This document shows positions 57,474 to 64,000 of a stretch of 64,000 nucleotides of DNA, piece after piece (position 1 is the first letter of the stretch; every line of letters begins with the position of its first letter). The notes under the pieces are model-generated. The model saw only the letters and a list, made by a program, of their open reading frames with translations. It made no database searches and was not told the DNA's origin. This DNA comes from CAZPMT01 sp964587655. Its GTDB lineage: Bacteria; Hydrogenedentota; Hydrogenedentia; Hydrogenedentales; SLHB01. The stretch is taken from assembly GCA_964587655.1 (NCBI GenBank), contig CAZPMT010000004.1, forward strand, positions 50,506-114,505, read 5' to 3'. The translations under genes and the position numbers were made by a program.

Positions 57474-57626
57474 GGATGGTCTCCTTCTTGCGCCCACACG
57501 CAATTGCCGAAAACAGAACGCCATCTTACAACAGTAAGGGAGCCGTGTCCAAACGTTTTTCGCGGCAAGAACCGGCAGGAGTCAGAACACGAATACAGGG
57601 CGCCTACTCCCCGTTATTCCGTTGCC

Positions 57627-57872
57627 TCATATGGCGTGCGCGACACCATGCTTCTCGCGTTCAGCTTGGATGCGGCACATGGCTTTGTCATCAAAGAAGC
57701 GCGCACCACAAGAACGGCACTTGAAATGCTGAAGCCGCCTCACGGTTAGGCCGTTCTCCAATCGACAGGTCTCAACCGTCCGCATCATCTGCACAGCCCC
57801 GCATTCCGGACACGGGAGTGGCTCAGACGTCAGTGCTTCTCTTTGAAGAGATGAGGACACAAAAAATGTCAC
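57627..57872 (-). CDS. YgiT-type zinc-finger protein (putative antitoxin), second pair
   Basis: An 81-aa protein with two CxxC pairs: PLPCPECGAVQ and FKCRSCGARF, separated by about 30 residues. The first-pair spacing matches the YgiT/MqsA zinc ribbon, and the second pair is followed by a DDKAMCRIQAE helix. The start is GTG at 57872, immediately after AGGAGG, or GTG at 57860 with 11-base spacing; it overlaps the upstream gene by about 50 bases in either case. With that gene it makes a second toxin-antitoxin-like pair of the same type as the one at 26.9-27.4 kb, but the sequences are only distantly alike. Confidence 0.68.
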   Translation of the reverse strand: MTFFVSSSLQREALTSEPLPCPECGAVQMMRTVETCRLENGLTVRRLQHFKCRSCGARFFDDKAMCRIQAEREKHGVAHAI

Positions 57873-58134
57873 CTCCTGCCTTGGTCAGGATCTTTCCTTT
57901 TGTGTAGATATCGAGGCCGTCAAAGGTCAAGCCTTTGACAACATAGAGCTTCTCAGTCTTGCCCGTCCGAGGATTGCGTGAGCGGAGCGATTTGAAGATG
58001 GATGGCGCATTCAAGATGGACTCGTACACCAGATCCGGCGTCAGCGATTCCGCTGCCATCTCGCACTCTGCTTTCTCGGTGAAGAGCACTTTCCGTGCGA
58101 TCACCAGCCGCTTTATCCGTACCAGTATATCCAT
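57823..58134 (-). CDS. MqsR/DUF4258-like small protein (putative toxin), second pair
   Basis: A 103-aa protein: AECEMAAESLTPDLVYESIL, SIFKSLRSRNPRTGKTEKLYVVKGLTFDGLDIYTKGKIL. The layout (helical N-terminus with an alternating strand-rich C-terminus, and a gene overlapping a YgiT-type zinc-finger gene) is the usual MqsR/DUF4258 toxin arrangement. No catalytic residues can be asserted. It may be an RNase-type toxin. The start is at 58134 with a weak GAGAAAA site. The composition is A+T-richer than the surrounding DUF1080 genes. Confidence 0.55.
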   Translation of the reverse strand: MDILVRIKRLVIARKVLFTEKAECEMAAESLTPDLVYESILNAPSIFKSLRSRNPRTGKTEKLYVVKGLTFDGLDIYTKGKILTKAGGDIFCVLISSKRSTDV

Positions 58135-58253
58135 TGATTTTCTCGGTAGAGATTCTACAATGATTCATCTACAGGCTCAAGAAACGTTTCCGCAAATTGG
58201 CAGTCGCTGTGTTATCTCAGGAAACCACCCCCCGATCCCCCGATTTATCTGCA

Positions 58254-58664
58254 TCAAACCATAAGGCCCCGTTGCTCGAGATCTTGCATCATGAGCGCGA
58301 AGACGTGCTCTGCTTTCCGCAAGGCTTCCGTCGCATCCGGCATCGCCGCGTCAGGCCAAAGCCCCGGATAGCGCGCTTCAACGGACCACTCGGTCAGGTC
58401 CTCGAGGTCGACGGACTCTCCCCGGAGTCGCCAATCTCGCGGAAGGAGACGTCGAAGAACTTCAAGGTCGTGCTGCCTGGGAAAGTCAATCTGGAGATAC
58501 ACCAATGCCGCCTTGATTGCCTTCTCGGCCGCTTGCTGCGCAAACCAACAGACGTGGCGTGCCGGGGCATCGTCATTGGCGGCCATCATCCTCGCCGAGT
58601 TCAAGTCCTCTCTCGCGTAACGCAGCCAACGTAGGGTTTCTGAAAGAGTTTCATTGTCTGGCAT
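58254..58664 (-). CDS. HEPN-domain protein (putative toxin of HEPN/MNT pair)
   Basis: A 136-aa helical protein. RWLRYAREDLNSARMM and RHVCWFAQQAAEKAIKAALVYL form the first helices of a HEPN domain; the R.....H-type motif of catalytic HEPN RNases would be the Arg/His pair in APARHVCW. HEPN/MNT pairs are type VII-like or polymorphic toxin-antitoxin modules in which the MNT partner AMPylates or neutralises the HEPN RNase. The MNT gene lies just upstream with a 14-base overlap. The domain is complete. Activity of this particular pair is inferred only from family context. Confidence 0.78.
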   Translation of the reverse strand: MPDNETLSETLRWLRYAREDLNSARMMAANDDAPARHVCWFAQQAAEKAIKAALVYLQIDFPRQHDLEVLRRLLPRDWRLRGESVDLEDLTEWSVEARYPGLWPDAAMPDATEALRKAEHVFALMMQDLEQRGLMV

Positions 58665-58968
58665 ATAACGTCTTGCCCTCCTTCAACGCCGGTCTCAGGA
58701 TCGTGCCTACCAGATGGCCCCGTCGCCGGATCTCTTCGGGTGTCGTTACGATGATGTCCTTGGCGATGGCGATATCGGTAAGTGCGCGCCTGATGGCGAC
58801 AGTGACCTTTCGCACGTCGTCGGCCTCGGCGAGCACGACCAGAAGATCCACGTCGCTGCCCGCACCGGCATCGCCCCGCGCGTGCGATCCGAAGAGGATC
58901 ACCTGCTCAGGACGGAACTCACGCACGATGCGCTCCGTCATCGCTGTTATGCACTCTTGCGTTGTCAT
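58651..58968 (-). CDS. MNT-type minimal nucleotidyltransferase (putative antitoxin of HEPN/MNT pair)
   Basis: A 105-aa minimal nucleotidyltransferase. The core motif GSHARG followed by GSDVDLLVVL (Gly-Ser then Asp-x-Asp) near 28-45 provides the Mg-nucleotide site. These proteins AMPylate HEPN partners or act as antitoxins. GGAGAG precedes the ATG at 58968 by about 6 bases, in good agreement with the start. It is the leading gene of the pair, as in most HEPN/MNT operons. Confidence 0.82.
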   Translation of the reverse strand: MTTQECITAMTERIVREFRPEQVILFGSHARGDAGAGSDVDLLVVLAEADDVRKVTVAIRRALTDIAIAKDIIVTTPEEIRRRGHLVGTILRPALKEGKTLYARQ

Positions 58969-59149
58969 GTGCGCTCTCCTGGAACCTTGCTATCGATTCT
59001 ATCACATTTGCGCTTCAGCGAAATGCACACGGGTGTTTGCGGCTGCGGATTCTTCCTGCGACTCTGAGTTATAGTGGACTTGTTGGGGAAAGCGCCATGC
59101 CGTCAAGCCTTGGAACCGAACCTTTCTGATAGGTTGACGGTTCTTAGGG

Positions 59150-59746
59150 ATGAGCATCAACTGGAGAAGCACTGTGATGCGGGAGCCACTCGATGCACTG
59201 ATTGAGCGATGCCGCGGACGTGAAGAGGATGCGGTGTCCGAACTTGTCAGTCGCTTTCGGGCGTGGGCGCTGGACTTGGCAGCCGCTCTTGTCTCTGACG
59301 CATCCCTTGCTGAGGACGTCGTGCAGGAGGCGTTTACGACGGCACTGTTGCGACTGCCTGAATTGCGGGATTCCTTGGCGTTCCCAGGGTGGCTCCGCCA
59401 GATTGTGCGAACGCACGCGAACCGCTTGATGCGGAAACGCCGGGAAGTCCCTTTGGCGGAAGAGGATTCTCTGGCGTGCGGCGTGTCTTCGAGCGCGGAC
59501 TTGGAGCGGAATGAGTTGCGCGAATATGTGCGAGAGGTGGTGCGCGGGCTTCCGGGTGCAATGCGCGACACGACGGAGCTCTTCTATCTCGAGGAGCGCT
59601 CTTGCGCGGAAATCTCGGCGATGTTGAATGTCCCCCAGGGTACGGTCAAGCGGCGGCTGCATGACGCCCGTGGACGGATGCGCGACATACTGGCGGGGAC
59701 TTTGGACGCAGACATGGAGAGGAAGAACTTGCGGCAAGGATTGTGA
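59150..59746 (+). CDS. RNA polymerase ECF-type sigma factor
   Basis: A 198-aa sigma-70 family factor. Region 2 (about 15-90) reads LDALIERCRGREEDAVSELV, then VVQEAFTTALLRLPELRDSLAFPGWLRQI, the -10-binding helix-turn. Region 4 (about 135-185) reads RDTTELFYLEERSCAEISAM, then LNVPQGTVKRRLHDARGRM, a clear -35-binding helix-turn-helix. The 1.1-like region is absent, which fits an ECF factor. The ATG at 59150 has TTAGGG adjacent; 59177 is an alternative with GGAG 10 bases upstream. No anti-sigma factor gene is evident. The PilT-like gene starts 32 bases downstream and may be cotranscribed. Confidence 0.85.
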   Translation: MSINWRSTVMREPLDALIERCRGREEDAVSELVSRFRAWALDLAAALVSDASLAEDVVQEAFTTALLRLPELRDSLAFPGWLRQIVRTHANRLMRKRREVPLAEEDSLACGVSSSADLERNELREYVREVVRGLPGAMRDTTELFYLEERSCAEISAMLNVPQGTVKRRLHDARGRMRDILAGTLDADMERKNLRQGL

Positions 59747-59778
59747 CACAACGCCTTGGCCGCATAAGGAGACAAGTC

Positions 59779-60837
59779 ATGACAATGCGATTGCCATCGG
59801 AATTGGAGAAACTTGTGCGCGAAGCCATCGAAAAGGACGCCAGCGACCTCTTCCTGTTGCCCGGTGAGCCGCCGGCCATGCGGCTGCACCACGTTATCCA
59901 GCGGATGGAGGCCGATCCTCTTACCGCTGAAGCCGTGAGGGCGATGGCGGAAGAGGCGATCGGGAGCGAGAACCTGCGGCAAATCGGCCCGCGGCTTGGA
60001 CGATTCCGCCGATGGTGCGGCAGTCCCGGCGAGTACAATCTAAGCATCTGTGTCGCACGCTCGCACGGCGACTACACCATTGCGCTCCAGATTATGCCCA
60101 CGCGGATCTTCACGGTGGAGGAAGTGAAACTGCCTCCCGCCATTGTGAAGGCTACGTGCCCGCGCCACGGGCTGGTGGTGGTGTCGGGCCCGACCGGATC
60201 CGGAAAGACAACGGCCGCGTACGTCTTGATCGACCACATCAACGCTACTGTTGACGGATGCCACATCTGCACGGTGGAAGAGCCCAGCCATATATTGTTC
60301 ACGGCCAAGAAGGCCCTGGTCCAGCAACGCGAGATCGGCGTGGACGCGCCCGATGCGCTTGCGGCGATCCAAGCCGCCGCCGACCAGGATCTCGATGTGC
60401 TTTATGTTTGTGACGTTAGCGACCCTGAAGTGCTTCAGGCTTGCATCAGCGTGGCCGAGACCGGCCATTTAGTGATCACTCAAATGCACGCGGCGGCGCC
60501 CGAAGACGCCATCGGCAGGATCATTGACACGTTCCCCGATGCCGTGCGCGAGACATCCCGACGGTCGCTTGCGCGCGTCCTGCGGGGCGTCTCAGGGCAA
60601 CTCCTGCTCAAGAGGGCCGACGGCAAGGGCCGTGTTGCCGCCTACGGCGTCATCATTCCCGACGAGGAAATGCGCCAGGCCATAGCCGAGGGCCGCGATT
60701 TCATGGCGCGGCGCACGCCGTGGCCAGAGGGTTGCCAGACGGTCGAGGAACACATGCAGCGGCTTCTCGCCGAAGGCACCGTAGCCGAGGAGGCCGTGGC
60801 CGCGGCGCGGCAGACATTGGCCGCCTACCGCCTGTAA
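59779..60837 (+). CDS. Divergent PilT/GspE-like secretion or twitching ATPase
   Basis: A 352-aa ATPase of the PilT/GspE superfamily. The N-terminal ASDLFLLPGEPP segment matches the ASDLHL domain. Walker A is GPTGSGKTT at 137-145, and an Asp box-like TVEEPS lies at 165-170. In the Walker B region the canonical GE(M/I)RD becomes LYVCDVSDPE at 208-217, so the catalytic Glu is replaced by Asp. The His box reads ITQMHAA instead of the usual STLHT. The C-terminal FPDAVRETSRRSLARVLRGVSGQLLLKRADG is PilT-like. No pilin or secretion genes are adjacent. AAGGAGA precedes the ATG at 59779. It may be a regulator or a repurposed ATPase. Confidence 0.75.
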   Translation: MTMRLPSELEKLVREAIEKDASDLFLLPGEPPAMRLHHVIQRMEADPLTAEAVRAMAEEAIGSENLRQIGPRLGRFRRWCGSPGEYNLSICVARSHGDYTIALQIMPTRIFTVEEVKLPPAIVKATCPRHGLVVVSGPTGSGKTTAAYVLIDHINATVDGCHICTVEEPSHILFTAKKALVQQREIGVDAPDALAAIQAAADQDLDVLYVCDVSDPEVLQACISVAETGHLVITQMHAAAPEDAIGRIIDTFPDAVRETSRRSLARVLRGVSGQLLLKRADGKGRVAAYGVIIPDEEMRQAIAEGRDFMARRTPWPEGCQTVEEHMQRLLAEGTVAEEAVAAARQTLAAYRL

Positions 60838-60957
60838 TAGCGGCATTCTCTTGCGAAGGACGCGCATTATCCTGAACGCACTACCGCGCCGAGGCCGTTG
60901 CGTTCTATAATGGTCGCGCTGTCCGAATGGGCGGACACCGGAAAAAGGATACTTCGC

Positions 60958-62208
60958 ATGAGCAGGACTCGAGAGAGCATCAGCGTTCTTCAAGATCGCG
61001 CACGCAGGATGAAGTGGTGGCACGAAGCGAGATTCGGCATGTTCGTTCACTGGGGCCTCTACGCCCAGCTTGGCCGGCATGAGTGGGTCATGAACCGCGA
61101 GCGCATTCCCGTCAACGAGTATGAGAAGCTTGCGGCGACTTGGAAGCCGAAACCGCGGCCCGCGCGCGAGTGGGCCCGCCTCGCCAAGGAAGCCGGAATG
61201 AAGTACATGGTCATGACGACCAAACACCACGAAGGGTTCTGCCTATGGGACACGAAACAAACGGACTACAACGCCGTCAAGTGCGGGCCGGGCCGGGATC
61301 TTGTGGCCGAGTACGTTGACGCGTGCCGCGAGTTCGGTTTGCGGATCGGTTTCTACTACTCGCTGATGGACTGGCATCATCCGGACGGCGCGCGCTGCAT
61401 GAAGAATGAAAAAGCGCGCCGCCGTTTCCTGGATTTCACGCGGGGCTGCGTGCGCGAGCTCGTGACCAACTACGGAAAGATCGACGTCCTTTGGTACGAC
61501 GTATCCTGGCCGCTCGAATCGCCCGAGCGGTGGGAAAGCGCAAGAATGAATGCCATGGTCCGCAGGATCCAGCCGGATATCATTCTCAACAACCGCTCGC
61601 AATTGGACGAGGACTTCGGCACGCCCGAGGAGCACATCCGCGCCGAGGACGCCGGACGCGCCTGGGAAGCGTGCATGACGTTCAACGGCTCCTGGGGCTG
61701 GCAGCCGGCGCCGCCCGAGGACTGGCACTCGGTCCGCAGCGTTCTCGGCATGCTCCGGCAAGTCTCCGGCGAAGGCGGGAACCTGTTGCTGAACATCGGT
61801 CCGCTGCCCGACGGGTCCGTGCCGCCGGAGGCCAAAGAACGCCTCACGTCAGTGGGAAAATGGCTGCGCGTCAACGGCGAGGCGGTCTACGGGAAAGCAG
61901 ATCGTGTCTCGGGGCTGGTCGAATGGATGCCGACGGGGAACTGGACGCGCAAAGGCAAGACCGCGTACTACTGGTGCACGCGCTGGCCCGGCAAGAATCT
62001 GGCTATCGGCGGAATCAAGAGCAAACTCGTGAAAGCCTCGTTCCTCGCCAACGGAAAACCCATTGCTTTCACGCAGGAAAAGGATCGTCTCATTCTGAAA
62101 GGGCTGCCGACGAACAGCCCGGACAAGATCGCCGGCGTAACGGTGCTGAAGCTCGAATTCGCCGCGACGCCGAAGCAAGTCCTCGGTGCGGGCTGCGTAG
62201 TGCTCTGA
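60958..62208 (+). CDS. Alpha-L-fucosidase-like glycosidase (GH29-type)
   Basis: A 416-aa protein with the GH29 barrel: RFGMFVHWGLYAQLGRHEWV at 26-45, MVMTTKHHEGFCLWDT near 85-99, and a probable nucleophile Asp at 181 in IDVLWYDVSWP. Family members release alpha-L-fucose with retention. The general acid/base is less conserved in the family and was not identified. There is no signal peptide, so it is likely cytoplasmic, acting on imported oligosaccharides. The C-terminal ~90 residues are a beta-rich domain. AAAAAGGA lies 7 bases upstream of the ATG at 60958, which is preferred over the in-frame Met at 60898. Confidence 0.85.
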   Translation: MSRTRESISVLQDRARRMKWWHEARFGMFVHWGLYAQLGRHEWVMNRERIPVNEYEKLAATWKPKPRPAREWARLAKEAGMKYMVMTTKHHEGFCLWDTKQTDYNAVKCGPGRDLVAEYVDACREFGLRIGFYYSLMDWHHPDGARCMKNEKARRRFLDFTRGCVRELVTNYGKIDVLWYDVSWPLESPERWESARMNAMVRRIQPDIILNNRSQLDEDFGTPEEHIRAEDAGRAWEACMTFNGSWGWQPAPPEDWHSVRSVLGMLRQVSGEGGNLLLNIGPLPDGSVPPEAKERLTSVGKWLRVNGEAVYGKADRVSGLVEWMPTGNWTRKGKTAYYWCTRWPGKNLAIGGIKSKLVKASFLANGKPIAFTQEKDRLILKGLPTNSPDKIAGVTVLKLEFAATPKQVLGAGCVVL

Positions 62209-62278
62209 ACGGAACATCAATCAAGTGGGCCGGGCTCGACCATGCCTGCCGGGGCACTGCAACAGAAGTTGGAGTCCC

Positions 62279-64000
62279 ATGTCTTCGAACAAGAAACCAT
62301 CGCAAGACCTGATCGTAATCAAGGGCGCGCGCGAACATAACCTGCGGAACCTGAGTCTGACGATTCCGCGGAACAAGCTCGTTGTCATCACAGGATTGAG
62401 CGGGTCGGGCAAGTCCAGCCTTGCGTTCGACACGATCTACGCCGAGGGGCAGCGCCGTTACGTTGAGAGCCTGTCGGCCTATGCGCGGCAATTCCTCGAA
62501 CAGATGGACAAGCCCGACGTTGACTATATCGAGGGACTGAGTCCGGCAATTTCGATCGAACAAAAAACAACGCACCGTAATCCGAGATCGAGCGTTGGAA
62601 CGGTGACGGAAGTGTACGACTATCTCCGCCTGCTCTTCGCGCGCATCGGCACGCCGCATTGCTACCGATGCGGCAAGGAAATCCGGTCGCAGACGCCGCA
62701 GTCGATTGTGGACTGGACCCTCGCATTGCCGGAAGGGACTCGCGTGCAATTGCTGGCGCCGCTGATCCGTCAGCGCAAGGGCACGTACCAGAAGGTATTC
62801 GAGGACATCAAGCGGCAGGGGTTTGTCCGCGTCCGCGTGGACGGTGTCTTCGGCGACGTCGACGGCAACTACAACCTCGAGCGGTACGTCAAACACGACA
62901 TAGACATCGTAGTCGATCGCCTTGCGATCCGCGAAGGCATCGGCACACGCATGACGGACTCGGTCGAGACTTGCCTCAAGCTCGGACACGGGATCATCCG
63001 GATATGGTATGAGACGCCGGACAAGACCTCGCACGAGGTCTTGCAGAGCGAGCATTTCGCGTGCGTCGAGTGCGGCATCAGCTTCGAGGAGCTCGCGCCG
63101 CGCATGTTCTCGTTCAACAATCCCCATGGGGCGTGTCCCACGTGCACTGGCCTTGGCAACATGATGGTGGTCGATCCGGACCTCGTCGTGCCGGACCCGT
63201 ATCTGTCGCTGGCGAACGGAGCGATTCGTCCGTGGAACATGCGGCCGGTGCTTGACAGCATGTACCGCCGGACGCTCGCGAACGTCTGCGAGCACTACAA
63301 TCAAAGTTACCATAGGCCGTGGCGCGAGCTTTCGGAGCCGTTTCGCGAGATCGTCCTCCACGGTTCGGAAGAGGAGGAAATTGACTTCAACTTCGCCCGC
63401 GAAGATCGAAGCTACAAGGTTCGCCGCGCGTTCGAAGGCGTGATCCCAAACCTCGAACGGCGGTTCCGCGAAACGGAATCGAACGCGGCCCGCGAAATGA
63501 TCAGCCAGTTCATGTCAACGCGTCCGTGCCAGGATTGCGGCGGCGCGCGGCTGCGCCCCGAAGCCCGCGCGGTCGAGGTCAACGGGCGGACCATCATGGA
63601 CGTGACCGGTCTGTCCATATCGGAAGCCCTCGGCTTCTTCAAAGGTCTCGACCTGACGAAGGAACAAAAGCTCATCGCCGAACGCGTGCTGAAGGAGATC
63701 CGGGAGCGTCTGGGTTTCCTGGTCAACGTCGGCCTGGAATACCTGACGATGAGTCGTGAGGCGGGCACGCTTTCCGGCGGCGAATCGCAACGCATCAGGC
63801 TCGCGACGCAGATCGGCTCGGGCCTTGTGGGCGTGTTATACGTGCTGGACGAACCGAGCATCGGTCTCCATCAGCGGGACAACAAGAGGCTGATCGCCGC
63901 GCTCGAGCGGTTGCGCGACCTCGGCAACACGGTGATCGTCGTCGAGCATGACGAGGAGACGATCCGTTGCGCCGATCATGTGATCGATCTCGGCCCCGGC
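62279..64000 (+). CDS. uvrA: Excinuclease ABC subunit A (UvrA), N-terminal 574 codons
   Basis: UvrA scans DNA for lesions and loads UvrB in nucleotide excision repair. The window holds the first 574 codons; the gene runs off the right edge. The first ABC domain shows IKGAREHNLRNLSL, Walker A GLSGSGKSS near 35-43 and the UvrB-interacting/insertion segment. The zinc finger of the first half is seen as FACVECGISFEELAPRMFSF, then GACPTCTGLG. A GGESQRIRLATQIGSG signature and LYVLDEPSIGLHQRD Walker B follow near 505-530. The last visible residues are VIVVEHDEETIRCADHVIDLGPG. The ATG at 62279 follows GGAG with 5-base spacing. Confidence 0.97.
   Translation, partial: MSSNKKPSQDLIVIKGAREHNLRNLSLTIPRNKLVVITGLSGSGKSSLAFDTIYAEGQRRYVESLSAYARQFLEQMDKPDVDYIEGLSPAISIEQKTTHRNPRSSVGTVTEVYDYLRLLFARIGTPHCYRCGKEIRSQTPQSIVDWTLALPEGTRVQLLAPLIRQRKGTYQKVFEDIKRQGFVRVRVDGVFGDVDGNYNLERYVKHDIDIVVDRLAIREGIGTRMTDSVETCLKLGHGIIRIWYETPDKTSHEVLQSEHFACVECGISFEELAPRMFSFNNPHGACPTCTGLGNMMVVDPDLVVPDPYLSLANGAIRPWNMRPVLDSMYRRTLANVCEHYNQSYHRPWRELSEPFREIVLHGSEEEEIDFNFAREDRSYKVRRAFEGVIPNLERRFRETESNAAREMISQFMSTRPCQDCGGARLRPEARAVEVNGRTIMDVTGLSISEALGFFKGLDLTKEQKLIAERVLKEIRERLGFLVNVGLEYLTMSREAGTLSGGESQRIRLATQIGSGLVGVLYVLDEPSIGLHQRDNKRLIAALERLRDLGNTVIVVEHDEETIRCADHVIDLGPG

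Noticed and set aside
1..64000. rRNA, tRNA or complete IS element
   Set aside because: No rRNA-like conserved stretch, tRNA-type GTTCGAATCC arm in an intergenic region, or transposase reading frame was seen. Reading by eye can miss a diverged tRNA.

Overview
The window is 64 kb of high-GC bacterial chromosome, densely coded on both strands. No rRNA, tRNA, CRISPR array or complete insertion sequence was seen. It reads as a diderm heterotroph that degrades polysaccharides. Support comes from a TamA/TamB outer-membrane pair, two DUF1080 (3-keto-disaccharide hydrolase-like) genes plus a TAT-exported third, a GH29 fucosidase-like enzyme, Gfo/Idh/MocA oxidoreductases, TIM-barrel sugar isomerases, a DUF4091 protein and a UroD-like methyltransferase. 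That mix, and the abundance of short dispersed repeats, resembles Candidatus Hydrogenedentota or the planctomycete-like assemblage. This is an inference from gene content; no marker gene settles it.

Layout. 0-12 kb: the end of a thymidylate synthase-like gene, mnmE, an RmlD-like reductase coupled to a DegT aminotransferase, a secreted propeller/toroid protein, a coiled-coil protein, ftsA, mnmA and pyrE. 12-23 kb: secreted carbohydrate-related proteins, a peroxiredoxin, a coupled ADP-ribosylglycohydrolase/VAO-type oxidase pair, a membrane-anchored PLD-family protein and an amidohydrolase. 23-32 kb: a phosphofructokinase lacking a usual metal-site Asp, a nucleosidase bracketed by GC hairpins, sugar-metabolism genes, and a small toxin-antitoxin island with an ORF6N remnant. 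32-41 kb: an MsbA-like ABC transporter, then tamA and tamB. 41-55 kb: a zinc-ribbon/coiled-coil membrane protein, rarA, a UroD-like gene, two tandem paralogous lipoproteins, a sugar nucleotidyltransferase, a DUF4091 protein, a GNAT remnant, an attC-like hairpin and a sulfotransferase. 55-64 kb: DUF1080 genes, a second YgiT-type pair, a HEPN/MNT pair, an ECF sigma factor beside a divergent PilT-like ATPase, a fucosidase and the first 574 codons of uvrA.

The most unusual aspect is the repeat landscape. At least four unrelated families of short inverted repeats occur here, and each has a copy inside an intact reading frame. A 29-bp palindrome lies in ftsA and in the 838-aa membrane protein. A perfect 29-bp-arm palindrome lies in tamB. 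A GGCTGTAGG-type element lies in a loop of mnmA. A GGACGATGG-type inverted repeat lies in the nucleosidase. Other copies lie between genes. Alongside them are a MITE-like element with terminal inverted repeats and complementary TGGAC arms (three copies), a two-phase hexamer repeat (three copies) and GC-rich hairpins. The pattern recalls the protein-coding palindromic elements known from Rickettsia, but with several sequence families close together.
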